From assembly GCF_043290135.1 (NCBI RefSeq), contig NC_134710.1, forward strand, positions 142,180,832-142,244,831: a stretch of DNA of 64,000 nt, in the 5' to 3' direction. The DNA comes from Rhipicephalus microplus. Its lineage: Eukaryota > Arthropoda > Arachnida > Ixodida > Ixodidae. Of this stretch, positions 33,140 through 45,739 are shown one piece after another; position 1 is the stretch's first letter; each line of letters begins with the position of its first letter. The position numbers and the translations under genes were made by a program. The notes below the pieces were generated by a model. That model was not told the DNA's origin, did no database searches, and saw nothing but the letters and a program-made list of their open reading frames with translations.

Positions 33140-33560
33140 GCAATGGGCTCTGAAATATACGAACATGCGGCAGAAGTTACACCATCTCCACATAAAGGAA
33201 ATATATGTGGAGGCGAAGCAGTTGGAGATCGTTCGCTTGAGCGCGAGCTGGCCTATATTTTATGGAGAGCCTGGGTTGGCGCTAACACTAACACTGGTGG
33301 CGGCGTCGACGCTGGCGCTGATCGCGGCGTTGCGCAGGAGAAAATCGTGGAGAGCTGCAAAGCATGCAGTGATAGACCGATGTTTCCTACTGGAACACAC
33401 CAATCGCTGCTAATGAGCAATGAGAGACAAAGCACGTGCTGATTGCACGCAGAGACCCTCAGTCTGCTTTCAGTTAACGGGCACGCTGCGAATTTTCATT
33501 GTCCAACAACACACAGCAGAAATCTCCCGCCGGCACTACCTTGGAGGTCAAGATCCAATG
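33140..33560. repeat. repeat related to the 0.5-kb element at 15483
   Basis: The part 33380-33556 (for example CGCTGCTAATGAGCAATGAGAG, and AGAAATCTCCCGCCGGCACTACC read in shorter pieces) is clearly homologous to 15780-15920. The left part holds a short inverted pair, CTCCACAT and ATGTGGAG, around 33185-33213. The GGGGCGAAGC ends are not preserved. It is an older or divergent copy. Confidence 0.6.
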
Positions 33561-34360
33561 TCTTAATACATTCGGGGTATGGAAGTGCAGCGTGAGCAGT
33601 CGGTTTTTTCAATCAAGTCACTTGCTGCGATGATGTCTTTCGCCGCAAATCGTTGCGATTAACGGGTGGCATCAAGAGTATTTGGCCATCACTAGACTGG
33701 TTCTGTCATCAGAAGAACCAACAGCAATGTCAATCTTGGGTGAGCACCATTTCACAGCACAACGCGCGTGGAAGGACAAGCGCGCATACGTAAAACAGGT
33801 GCGCTCTTCACCAGTGTGCCCGAGCTTCGAGAGCAAAGATTGTAGTCGAGAGCGACTGTAAACAAACAAACGCTGCGAGTGGTTCCACTCGACGCCACCT
33901 GGCCAATGCTGAAAAAGAGGAAAGGCACGCCTTTACCTACATACGTAGCTACATTACGAAGTTCTAGGGGCTTTAAAGCGCGTGCACATGTGAGCGTATA
34001 CTTTTGCGTATACTATAGAATTTTTGTTTGTTTGTTTGTTCGCAAGAAGCAATATAATTTCATTTATTTCTTTTATTTTTATTTCAAGACAAAATCGTTA
34101 CACTTTGCCTTGGGGGGCACAACTGAAGGCTAAGTAGACGCCTGGCTAGGTCATGTCACCCTGACAGCAAAAGAATAGACACACCAACAGGCATTTGTTG
34201 TACAGAATGCACTGGTACGCAATCCAGAATGATTACAGGATTAAAGAAAACACAGCTGTCTTAAAGTGATATTGATACAACGAACGTGTACTCATATTGA
34301 GTCACAATTTAAACAGAAGAAAGAAACTAAAAATTGTCTTTCGCCGCTATTTCGAGAAAT
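33561..34360. other. no gene recognised; short GTTT run
   Basis: There is a (GTTT)n run at about 34026-34042 and T-rich sequence after it. Open frames here lack any recognisable domain and splice context. I report nothing coding. Confidence 0.4.
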
Positions 34361-34535
34361 AGGTGGATGAAAAACTTTATTGAGGTCCTCAAGGATTCCC
34401 CCCCCCCCCCCCGTTTCATAGGGGTAGGATCGCGGGCTGCTCCCACGTTAGGACGAGGAGGCCTAGCCTCACCACCACATCGTGGGCCTTTCGGACAGCC
34501 TTGAGTTGTATGAGAACCGGACTCGTGAGCCATAA
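34361..34535 (-). mobile_element. 3' end of another LINE
   Basis: On the minus strand the sequence runs through AGGCTAGGCCTCCTCGTCC to a C/G homopolymer and ends with TCAATAAAGTTTTTCATCC, a compact 3' terminus with its own AATAAA. It resembles 3' ends of tick LINEs from general experience. No coding part is attached. Confidence 0.5.
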
Positions 34536-34979
34536 ATGAAGGAAATTTTAGGAAAAGTCTTCATTTTTTTCTTTGTAAAGAGGGGCACCTCCAGAGCTCC
34601 TGGTTATAATCACTGCGATTGTGGCAGTCCGGACAAAGTTCTGAAATATCGGAGTAATGGCTATAGGTTACGAGGCTAGGGTATGTTCTTGTCTGAAGCA
34701 TGCGAAGAGAGATTGCCTGTGGCCTAGAACACTTTTCGTGTGGCGAGAGAAATGCACAAAAATATAATTAACATTCACTAGAAAGGACAACCGATTTGAC
34801 TGGGCATGCTTATGTACAGAAGGAGAAAACTATGAATGTACCGAGCAGAAAATTTTAAAAGAAAGAGGTTATCTATAACTCAATCATATCATTACAAAAG
34901 TTAATAAACAATCACAGGTCATTAGAACAAAGGTGTACACGAATACAAGACAATATAAAGTCGCAAAATTTTGAGGATC

Positions 34980-35460
34980 AGTAGGGTCGTCATTTTAGTC
35001 TGTTAGGAGCTCTTTTGTTATTCTTTTGAATGAACTAACTGATGTTCATTCTGCAATAAATGAAGTATGGTTGGGTATTGATTTAGGATGTCTGGTATAA
35101 GTGAGCTTAACCGTTGGTCCCCGTAGTTAGTGCGAGATCTAGGTTTGTATATTAAGCTGTGACGTAAGTCATATGGTGTTTGTTTGACGTAATATGTATC
35201 CAAGAATATAGATGCATTTACTTTATATTGGCGCTGTATCTCTAAGCATAGCTTCTGTCTGTATAACTGATTGATGGGCAATATTTTATGGATTTTGAAA
35301 TGTTGTCGAGTACTTCCGTGGAGTAGAGTGTTAGATATTGCACGTATGGCGCGCTTTTGTAGCACTAAAACAGAAGTAAGGTTTGTGACAGTCGTTGTTA
35401 GCCACACTAAGTAGCAGTATGTTAGTCGGGAGTATACTAGAGCATACTAAATTTGTCGCT
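34980..35460 (-). mobile_element. C-terminal fragment of a CR1-like LINE ORF2
   Basis: The minus strand encodes LQKRAIRAISNTLLHGSTRQ, KILPINQLYRQKLCLEIQ and YDLRHSLIYKPRSRTNYGDQ, the thumb and post-thumb pattern seen after the catalytic core of CR1/L2-type reverse transcriptases. The frame is open from 35407 to 35018. The catalytic core is absent, so this is a 3' remnant. Confidence 0.78.
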
Positions 35461-36581
35461 CGATATTTGTTATTGTGTTAAAAAAAATATTAGCACTGTT
35501 CGTAAGAGACAGCCAATCGCTAGTCGTACAAAGGTGTCCAATGTTAGGTGGCTACTATCGGTGTCCCATGTTAGTAAGAAAAAAGGTTGAACAATTTGGT
35601 GGCGCGTATGAAAGGCTCTCTGCATTAGGTCCTTGGAAAGAATGCGGTCTGTGATTTACCGTAATTGAATGTTTCGCACCTTTTAGCTCTCAAGTGGCTT
35701 CACCAGAAAATTGGAGGTTCCATGTACCTTTTCAGGTTTGTGCGCCTTCATGGAAACAGAAACACAATGAAAACAGGAACGCTTCTTTAGCAGGAACTGC
35801 CAATCAAAAGACATAGCAATATATTCGCGAAGAGCCCGTGCCCTCCGCAGAAGTCAATAAGCATCATTTATTAATATGGGAACTGTAATTCACAAATGAA
35901 AACGCCTGGCGACCACATTTTCAAAATTTAACACTTGCTGTTCCTTCGGAAGGCAGTTTAATTCACGTGAGACCTCTGTCCCATTAGAGATGGGTCCCAT
36001 TAAAATTTGTTTCTTTCCTTCATATTAGCGCTTCACTAATAGCGGTTTAAAACTAGCGCCACCTGACTGCAACACAGGGTAATCATCATAAAAAAGTCCT
36101 CCGGAAGCTCTGTACCTTCCCTCAATTAACGTGTTGAAATAAGTAATTAAAAGAACTACTGATTGCATTACTGTTCTAATCAGTATGCTGTATGACAACA
36201 CGAAGTATCCATACGATTTTGCCTCGAAAAAAAAGCAGACGATTGATTCAGGTAAACTAGCAAATTTCTTAGTCAGTCGGCTCTCCTTGAGAAAACAACT
36301 TTGCATTTACGAATAATAGTGCTGGCGTAGGGGCATGTTCACAATAGCTGTTGCTCATCGCAAGTAACTTGTCGCTCTCAATCTTCCGCACACGCTTGGC
36401 TTGCGAGGTGAATAAATAGCCTACAGAGGCGCACGCATGCTTGGCATTGTATCATGCACAAGCCCCAGAAAAGTGGTTCCTAGGAGCCACCGTTCGTGCT
36501 GCGTGAATATAGGAGCCCTCGAAAGCACGTGCAAGCCACCGCCTATGGCGCGAGCAATGGGGCACAAACGTGTCGAATGCA
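35461..36581. other. intergenic or 3' UTR sequence, nothing coding recognised
   Basis: This lies downstream of the EF-hand exon on its strand. It may hold that gene's 3' UTR (right part), but I see no decisive polyadenylation site. No repeats were recognised. Confidence 0.4.
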
Positions 36582-36957
36582 TCAGGGTGATTGGACGACC
36601 CTAGAAGAGGTGCCCACAGCGGACGAGTAGACATGCAGCACGTTCTTGATGACCCATTGGTCCTGCTTGAGAACATCTCGGAACTGGTCGCGGCTGATGC
36701 GTCCTTCTTTCTTGACGTCCAGCCGCCGGAATATCAGGCGAGTGCGGCGCCGGATGAAGTGCAGCTTGTGGTCCTCCATATCGGGCGACTCGCCGTGCAG
36801 CTGCCAGAGGGCCTCGACCACGTTTATCAGTTCGTCCAGGGTGACGAAGCCGTCGCCTTTCTGGTCGAACACGTCGAACGCCCAGTTGAGCTTGTCGTCC
36901 TCCGTCCCGATCACTGTGATCGCGATCGTCTTCACGAAGTCGCGGAACGTCACGTAT
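36582..36957 (-). CDS. EF-hand protein, terminal exon, neuronal calcium sensor-like
   Basis: On the minus strand a TCCTCGCAG acceptor (AG at 36959-36958) precedes a 125-codon frame ending TGA at 36582-36584. It reads VTFRDFVKTIAITVIG, then KLNWAFDVFDQKGDGFVTLD, then LIFRRLDVKKEGRISRDQF and QDQWVIKNVLHVY. This order matches the C-terminal half of KChIP/neuronal calcium sensor proteins. The first EF loop, DQKGDGFVTLDE, keeps Asp at 1 and Glu at 12 but has Lys at position 3. The second, DVKKEGRISRDQ, has Lys at 3 and Gln at 12, so it probably does not bind calcium. Its G+C is higher than the surroundings, as expected for a host exon. Upstream exons lie to the right or were not recognised. Confidence 0.82.
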
Positions 36958-37219
36958 CTGCGAGGAAGGAACGGAGACGGCACGCACGTGCTTCAGCCTT
37001 GGCTGCCTTTTTTTCCCGATTTCTTATTCGACGGGAAGAGGTTTAGTGGAATATACCTCTACACATGGGCCAACCAAACTTATTTAGAGTGAACGCTTTT
37101 ACTTTACTTTAGAGGATTACTTTAGAGGATTTGTTACTACAATGAGTTTCGTCGGTGACGCAGTTTCCAGTGTGTTGTGTTTTCAATAGGTACCGCAGTC
37201 AACCGAAGGGCATTGTTGT

Positions 37220-38488
<1,269 letters not shown>

Positions 38489-38769
38489 GGTCACACAATA
38501 TGAAGGGCACCTAATCTACGAGTAAAAAGATATTGCTTCCATGCGCGAGTACGTGGCGAGCACGTTGTTTACAAATAAAAGATAAAACGCATAAAAGATA
38601 AAGCACATAACATGGAGAGTAGTCCGACCGGTAAAAACAAGAAAAAAAACTATAAAATACTAATAAAAAAGACAAAGACGTTACAAAGCTGCTACGTAAT
38701 CAACGGATACAGACAATGTAGTGCGACTTGCTGAGCAAGGTTGAAAAAAGATGGACAGGGTGATACAGG

Positions 38770-39430
38770 TTACGCGGATAGGCAACTAAGTTTTCCTACG
38801 TTTTCATTCAGACCAGATGCGACGGCGTTGAACTTATAGATGAGGAATGATTGACGAGCTTCTATATCATAATTTGTGCGGAAACCAGGTTCTAGTAATG
38901 TGACCTGTAGATTTTCAAAAGAGTGGCCAGGGAGGTGCACGTGTCTTGAAATGGGCAAGTGGGGCAAGGTGTTAGCATGAGATTTATGGTTGTTAAAACG
39001 CAGTCTAAAAGGCCGTTCTGTTTGACCAATGTACTGTATTTCACATAGCGCAAATTCTGTCATGTATATCACGTTCTTAGAATCGCAGTCAAGATTGCTT
39101 TTGATTTTTAAGGAAAAGTTGGAACCAGTACTGGTGACCTGTTCACATGTGCGCATGTACGGGCATACTTTGCATCGCGGTTTTTGGCAAGGATGGCACC
39201 CGATCATGTCAGGACTGTCTGCTTTCGACGATGAAAATATGTCTCGAATAGTTTTAGCTTTGCGATACACTGCTTTAGGTGGTTCGGTGAAAATGGTTCT
39301 TAAGCGTTCACTTTGCATTAGAATATTGTGGTGCTTTCTCAGCACATTCGAAACACGCGGAACTGACGCAGAATGGGTAAGGACTAAGTTTCTCTGCGGT
39401 GAGGGAGTCGAGTTTTTAGCAGCGCACAAC
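38770..39430 (-). pseudogene. Penelope-like element 1 GIY-YIG endonuclease
   Basis: The frame has IGCHPCQKPRCKVCPYMRTC, a cysteine/histidine zinc-type motif found before the nuclease in Penelope and Neptune groups. Next come NVIYMTEFALCEIQYIGQTE, the GIY-YIG signature in diverged form, RLRFNNHKSH with the catalytic Arg, and EARQSFLIYKFN with the catalytic Glu region. It is open to its natural end (GKLSCLSA). It follows the reverse transcriptase with a small overlap and frame change at about 39384-39429. Confidence 0.9.
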
Positions 39431-40136
39431 AGCGTTTACGATTATGCATGTCGGCACGTTTTATTGCGTCATCAATTAATTGCGGCGGATATTTTTGTTT
39501 GACGAGAGCATCCTTTAGTGTTCCGCAATTTTTTTGAAACTCTGATTGCTCTGAGCAGATTCTTTTGAAGCGTAAGGCCTGACTGTAAGGGATGCTAGTT
39601 TTGCAATTTTTCACGTGGCTACTGTGAAAATGCAAATGCTGTTGCCGCTCTGTAGGCTTCCTGTATAGAGCAGTGGATAGCTTATCATTTACAATGGAAA
39701 TGCTTACATCAAGAAAACTAAGCGTTGATGTGGAATAGGTATGAGAAAATGATATTGATGGATGGGCGTAATTAAAGTCAGATATGAATGAAAGCAAGTC
39801 CTGTTCAGCATGCGGCCAAATAAGGAAAATGTCATCAATCTAACGTTTATAATAAAAAAGTTTCAGCGCGCGGGTTTGCAAAAATTCACTTTCAAGCTGG
39901 CCCATGAATATATTGGCGTAGTTGGGTCCAATACGCGTACCCATTGACGTGCCGCTAACTTGGACATAGTGTTGCCCTTCACATTGAAGGTTATTTAGCT
40001 CTAAAATGAGCCTGAGCAATACTGCTAATGTGTTGCTGTCGATAAATTTACCCGGTGATGGTGCTTCATAGGACCTGGCGACTGCCGCTATTCCGCTTAC
40101 ATGCGGAATGGTGGTGTATACACCAACGTTCCGCAT
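39384..40136 (-). pseudogene. Penelope-like element 1 reverse transcriptase
   Basis: Motifs on the minus strand are GVYTTIPHVSGIAAVARSYE, then YVQVSGTSMGTRIGPNYANI, FYYKR, a TAG stop (39839-39841), then IDDIFLIWPH. The stop falls exactly where the catalytic box normally has Tyr (YIDD). The thumb region, ALYRKPTERQQHLHFHSSH and CKTSIPYSQALRFKRIC, is intact. The N-terminal fingers are missing or rearranged. Confidence 0.9.
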
Positions 40137-40190
40137 GTAGACGGAATAGCGGCAGTCGCCAGGTCCTATGAAGCAGCATCACCGGGTAAA
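40043..40190. repeat. inverted duplication at the broken end of Penelope-like element 1
   Basis: About 60 bp ending near 40105 (TTTACCCGGTGATG..CTATTCCG) recur as the reverse complement at about 40140-40190, with the words TTCATAGGACCTGGCGACTG and CAGTCGCCAGGTCCTATGAA facing each other. The centre contains GTGTATACAC. The arms differ at only a few positions. Confidence 0.92.
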
Positions 40191-40529
40191 CTTATACACC
40201 AACGGTGGTGGCACGGGCTTCATCAGAGTATGAAGGGTATACAGGCCTTTGTCACTTTTAAGGGCCGGTAAAATCACACTGTCGATCAAAATTGTGATTG
40301 GGAAATACGTCAGCAGCCCCAAAACAACATTGTCAGCAAAATTTGATACGCGTGCTGAGTAAAAAGATCGCTGTCGAAAATTAAAGATATGAGCACGTAT
40401 TCTGCTCAAGGAAATGTTTAAAATGCTTTTCAAGCCATACAAAGGACACGCAAAAGACAAAGCAAAAAATTAGTGTCGAATCAAATATCATGGGCACATC
40501 TTACGCACACAGTAACATACTAAAGGATT

Positions 40530-40770
40530 TTGATTGATACGTGGGGTTTAACGTCCCATAACCACCACATTATGATTATGAAAGACGCAATAGTGGAGGG
40601 CTGCGAAAATTTTGACCTCCAGCGGTTCTTTAACGTGTACCCGAATCTGAGCACATGGGCCTACAGCATTTTCGCCTCCATCGAAAATGCAGCCGCCACA
40701 GCATGGATTTAATCCCGTGACCTGCGGGTCAGTAGCCGAGCACCTTAGCCACTAGACCACCACGGCGGGG
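40530..40770 (-). mobile_element. tRNA-derived SINE
   Basis: This is a full-length copy in reverse orientation, from TTGATTGATACGTGGGG at the tail to CCACCACGGCGGGG at the tRNA-like head. A 7-bp CATACTA at 40516-40522 and 40771-40777 is a candidate target duplication. The A and B boxes are mutated slightly (for example GGATTTAATCCC for the B-box region). Confidence 0.9.
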
Positions 40771-42289
40771 CATACTAGATGTACAGTAAACAAAATTCAA
40801 CTTGTCACTGAAGTGTCAATGCCAAGTGTGAAGGCAGACTACTGCACGCACACATATAGTACGTGTATGCACACAATAAATTAAAATAAAAAGAAACGAC
40901 GTAATGGGTGGGGTGGGGAATTTAGCGCATTACTGTTATGGACAATGCTATATAGGAAGGGAAGATGCGTCCAACGCTTTGGCTGGTGCCTAAGTGCAAA
41001 GCTTTGCACTTGTTAATCAGGTAGGACTCGTCAACTTCTCATTCGTGATGAGTTTTAAACAGGAAGGTTAAAAACATGGGCTCTGTGATCGTTAAAACGT
41101 AACCTGAATAATGGTGTTTCAGTTTGCCCGATGGGTCACTCCATGCCAAACATCCCAGCTGTTTTGGCGACCTTTTCAAATGTGTTTAAAAATTGTGCTG
41201 ATTTACTTCATTGAAAACAGTGAAAAGGTTGAGTATTTCCGAAATAATTTTGTTAGGTCTTGCTTTTTGAACTTCTCGGAATGTCGTTTGGGTGTTGTTT
41301 GTTGAAAAATTCATTTTACAAGTACAACTCCTTTTTTCAATACCAAATTTAGTCTAAATGTTAGTTAAACATTTTTATGTAAGTTGTTTGAAGTTCAGTA
41401 AAATTAGTTCAATTTTTCTTGCACATGACAACTTCACAGCCGTAGATGCCCACGCTGTATGCAATTGATACCACTCTCAATTGATTTTGCCATATTCAAG
41501 GGCTCGCTCAAAGCTTAGAACCTCCGAAGCGTGTTTATACTCGTTCCTAGCACCGTTCGTCAGAGATTACAGAGTACAGAGTCAAAGATTACAGAGTCAA
41601 ATTAAAGATTACAGAGTCAAAGAGTACAGCAACACCGACACTATGTTCTCACTCGGCCGGCTATCACTTTTAAGACCGACGAAAGCGCAGCCGGCAGGTA
41701 TTCGCTGGAGTTGTCTGCGTCACTCGAACTCGGAACGAAACCACGTCACGCTGGTAGCACTGGCAGTCGTTCGTCGCGTCGTTGTCGTTCTAGGGTTGTA
41801 TGCAAGATCAGCCGAGTTTCGGCCAAGTTCGCGAAACTAGGGATCTTCCCGAGCTCTGGAGAAACCTCCTTATGAACGAGCCAATAGTGCGATAAAGTTA
41901 AATCCACCCTTCAGTCTACTGCGTTTCATTGGCTACGATGGAACCAGTTATCGCGTTAAGAACGGTCGACTAAGTTGGGTGGTGTTTTCAAATCAGATGC
42001 ATCTTCTTTCATTCTTTTTGTCGTTTCACTGAGAGCAGAAGTGCACCCATGAAATAAAAGCGTCAGAAACATTTCGTAATAGTATGTTTTAGATGCATGG
42101 GGTGTTTAATTTATTTTTGAAACTTTTATTGCCTGCACTAAGTCTGTGTTAGAATAATCAGCTTGGTAGCCTCTGAGATCAGTACCAGCCGAGCGTTGCG
42201 GCTCTATTCGCCGCGTCTGTGCAAAGTGACATACTGGCTGTGCGAGTGGACAAACACCGTCTGTTTCAGATGAACTAGGCCATAGAACG
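40771..42289. other. no gene confirmed; short tandem repeat at 41569-41625
   Basis: A unit GATTACAGAGTCAAA is repeated about four times, with changes, at 41569-41625. Just after it an ATG at 41642 opens MFSLGRLSLLRPTKAQPAG with a GCAGGTATTC junction, which could be a leader exon but is unsupported. CCAAT-type words occur at about 41880 and 41930. Nothing firmer can be said. Confidence 0.35.
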
Positions 42290-42316
42290 GGTCCAAATTT
42301 TCTTAAACTTAGAAAA

Positions 42317-43001
42317 GTTGTTGACAAAAGAATACGGCACGAACTTCACGTGCAAAGCCTCGAACAATATGTACTGGCGGGTACGGCTCCGAAGGGGCTG
42401 CGCTTGTCGCTAACACCATCGATGCATAACTTTGCCGAAGGGGAAATGAAACGGTGGAATAAAATTCTCGATCACGCCACACAGGAGCTAATTAAGGTCA
42501 CCATCGAACACTGTAGAAAGACTCTAAACGCACTGACCGACGAGGAGCGGTATTTAAGAAATAACTTTTCTCTTTCGGAGTGGGAAGCTAAAGAACTCGA
42601 CGTATTTGAGCACAAAAAAAAAAAACGGAGGAATTTGAAAAACTTAAGAGGACGAAATTTGCGCGGGACAATGTGTCACAAGCTATACCCACTGCTGCTT
42701 ACAGAAAAATACCAAACCATCTCACCTTCAAAAAAATTTGCCACCACACCCCAAAGAGCCAAACGTTATAAACCTTTCCGACAAGGAACTTAGCAAAGAA
42801 TTATTGAGTATACTATCACGCGGACTTACATTCTGCCCTGGCAACGGAAGGTATGATGAATTCACGCTCCTAAAAGACCTAGACAACTTCGCACGAAATT
42901 TACGATTGGAGGAATATTTCTTTGATAAACCCGAAAAAGATAACGCACTTTTTCGTGGGGTAATCGGACGGCAATGGACCCCAGACGCCAATAGAGATTG
43001 A
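42317..43001 (+). pseudogene. Penelope-like element 2 N-terminal domain
   Basis: The frame reads RIRHELHVQSLEQYVLAGTA, then MHNFAEGEMKRWNKILDHAT and CRKTLNALTDEERYLRN. After an A-homopolymer frame change it becomes PNVINLSDKELSKELLSILS, GLTFCPGNGRYDEF and DLDNFARNLRLEEYFF. This is the pattern usually found before the fingers of Penelope-like proteins. Recognisable homologous sequence begins before any ATG, so the true start is not determined. Confidence 0.82.
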
Positions 43002-43055
43002 CATCTGGATCTCTATATAGACGCGGTTCAAAAAGATGTTATACATGCGTACAAG

Positions 43056-44153
43056 GTGCACAAACCAGGCATGAATAACATATCAAAAAGAGAAAAAGAG
43101 GCACTACTCACGTTGAGCAACTGCGAAGATCTCGTCATTAAACCAGCAGACAAAGGAGGCGCGATTGTTGTTCTGAATAGATCGGACTACATTGAGGAAG
43201 GCAAGCGACAACTAAATAACAAACAATTCTACAAACACCTTGACTTTGACCCTACCACGGAGCACAAAAAGATCATTGTAACAACCCTAGAGGATCTCAC
43301 ACGTGAAGGCGCCATTGATTCAAAGCTTAAAAAGGCACTTATTACGGTACATTCGGCGCCTGGTCGTTTTTACATGCTGCCGAAGATTCATAAAGAGAAT
43401 AACCCTGGCAGACCCATTATATCAGGCACGGGAACGTTAACGGAACCCATTTCCAGTTATATTGATTCTTTAATCAAAGACATACCACCCACACATGAGT
43501 CCTTCTTGCGTGACACAAACCACTTCCTTCGGGAAATAGCAGACGTGAAAATTCCAGATGGTGCATTTCTCGTAACATTGGATGTTAGCTCACTCTACAC
43601 AAATATCCCACATGACGATGGTGTAAGGGCGCTTGTTGAATCGTATGGCACACACAACCCTGTCGCTTATCCAAGCAAAAAAGTAATTGAAATTTTCACA
43701 AGACTTGTACTCGATTTGAACAGCTTTGAATTTAACAACCAGTACTATCTTCAAATCAGCGGCATGGCAATGGGTACAAGAATGGCCCCAAACTATGCTA
43801 ACATATTTATGCACCACATAGAGTCCAATTTTCTTTCATCTTGTAATATCAAACCATTACTCTATAAATGGTACCTAGATGATATATTCATAATTTGGAC
43901 ACATTCGGAATACGAGCTCCTCAAATTCATACAGGCATTCAACCAGGTACACCCCAGCATTTATTTTACACACTCCTACTTTAACACTGAAATAAACTTT
44001 CTTGATGTACTCATTCGAGTTGACGATGGTGCGTTGGTAACTAACGTATACAGAAAACCCACGGACAGGCAACAATACCTGCACTTCAAAAGCTGCCACC
44101 CGCGACATTGCAAGACCAGCATTCCCTATTCCCAAGCACACAGATTCCGATGA
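43056..44153 (+). pseudogene. Penelope-like element 2 reverse transcriptase
   Basis: One open frame of 365 codons holds ADKGGAIVVLNRSDYIEEG, RFYMLPKIHKENNPGRPIIS, FLVTLDVSSLYTNIPHDDGV, YLQISGMAMGTRMAPNYANI, the catalytic KWYLDDIFIIW and NVYRKPTDRQQYLHFKSCHP. The catalytic aspartates are intact. It ends at TGA 44151-44153 after AHRFR, where element 1 reads on (RFKRIC), so this is a nonsense mutation in the thumb-nuclease linker. Confidence 0.95.
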
Positions 44154-44968
44154 ATCTGCTCCCGCACCGAGGACTTCCACAAAAACAGCACACATATGCG
44201 CGAAGTACTCCTTAATCAAGAATACCCGCCAGCTTTCATCGAAGACGCCATCAAAAAAGCTGAAAATCTGGACCGCCAGATTCTTCTCAACCACCAGAAA
44301 AACGCCGACCAACACCGCAACAAAAACTTGCTATTAACTTTCACGAGCAACCCACCGAACATAAACAAGGTCCTAAGAAAACACTTTAACATAATGGAAC
44401 AGAGCGTGCGACTATCCAAAATTTTCACTTCTCCTCCTTGTGTTGTATACAGATGGCCAAAGATATAAAGCATCATTTAATAAATTCAAAGATAGATGTG
44501 AAACCTCAAATTGGGTGTCACCCTTGCGGAAAAAGCAGATGCAAGGTATGCAAACACATGCAGACAACGACAGTGGCGAAAAGCACCCACTCGGATTTTA
44601 AGCACTGGATAAGAGGTGCACTAGACTGTGACTCAGACAACGTCATATACCTCCTGGAATGTGGGGTATGTAACAAGCAATACGTGGGCCAGACAGACAC
44701 TCCGTTTAGAATTAGATTCAACAACCATCAGGCACATGTACGATCTCTGCCAGGCCTTCCACTTTCAAAACACTGCACATTAAAAGACCACAGCTTTGAT
44801 GACATCAGGGTTACAATACTAGAAAACAACTTTCGAACAATCAGAGAACGGGAACAACGGGAATCTTATTTTATCTACAAATTTAACACGATAAAATCTG
44901 GAATAAATGAACACCCAGGCAATCTGTCAGCGTTACGACCGCTAAAAGACGCGAACGCTTCTCTCTAA
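44154..44968 (+). pseudogene. Penelope-like element 2 GIY-YIG endonuclease
   Basis: The linker (MREVLLNQEYPPAFIEDAIK, PNINKVLRKHFNIMEQSVRL) leads to VVYR, where the frame shifts. The nuclease part then reads IGCHPCGKSRCKVCKHM, a cysteine/histidine zinc motif, and NVIYLLECGVCNKQYVGQTD as GIY-YIG, with RIRFNNHQAH and REQRESYFIYKFN carrying the catalytic Arg and Glu. It ends naturally at TAA after DANASL. It would nick DNA for target-primed reverse transcription. Confidence 0.93.
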
Positions 44969-45739
44969 TCAGTCCGGTTTCATTACCACAATAATATTAC
45001 CCGCTAACAAAGCTTTTGGCCTATGCATCTGACAACACAGAAATGATTTGCCTCATCAAGCACAGCCGGAACGCACAGATAAGTGGTCCCGGATGTCGTA
45101 CAGTCCCCCCCCCCCTTTTTCTTTTCTTTTTTTTCTTCTTTAGGTTTTAACGCACATTCTGTTCCTTCACTGACAAGGAGACATTGCATATAATGAATAT
45201 CGATGGCGGTGCATCAATCACCGGCTTTTTCATTCCTCCCGACGCCATCAGCACGCACTCGACGCACTTAAGCCCTCCCCATTAACTTATCCTAAACTTC
45301 AAAGAGGAACGAGCCGCCAGCGGCCTACACGGAAAGGTGAAATACAGGAACGGCGGCTCACTGCCCACTTGGGGAAGAGTGGGTGCGGGGGAGGTATTGT
45401 TGACAATGATGACAATGCTCATCTACCTCTGCCCTACTCTGTTGAGATGGGGCCCCTTTATAACTACCCCGTGTCGGTCTTGCTTCTTCTCCTAGATTTT
45501 CTATATTTTATTTAATGTTTGTCCTCCCGTTTCGCTGTTTCTTCTTCTCCCTTTTTTCTCTCTCTCTCTTTTCTGTGTTTTTTTCCTTTTTTTACTTTTC
45601 TTTTGACCCCTTCCCTCCTGTCTCGAGAGGCTATAAGAAGACACGGAACATGTGTAAATAGTATTATGCCTTGAAAAAGACGGGGTTCCCGTCGAAACGT
45701 CGGCACAATAAACAGTTGTTATGTGAAAGCGCATCTACC

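Noticed and set aside
36582..37046. Plus-strand frames over the EF-hand exon
   Set aside because: They are shadows of the minus-strand exon, which has the splice acceptor, EF-hand pattern and natural stop.
45501..45734. Lys/Arg/Glu-rich minus-strand frames in the Penelope-like 3' region
   Set aside because: They derive from a T/C-rich tract and have no domain.
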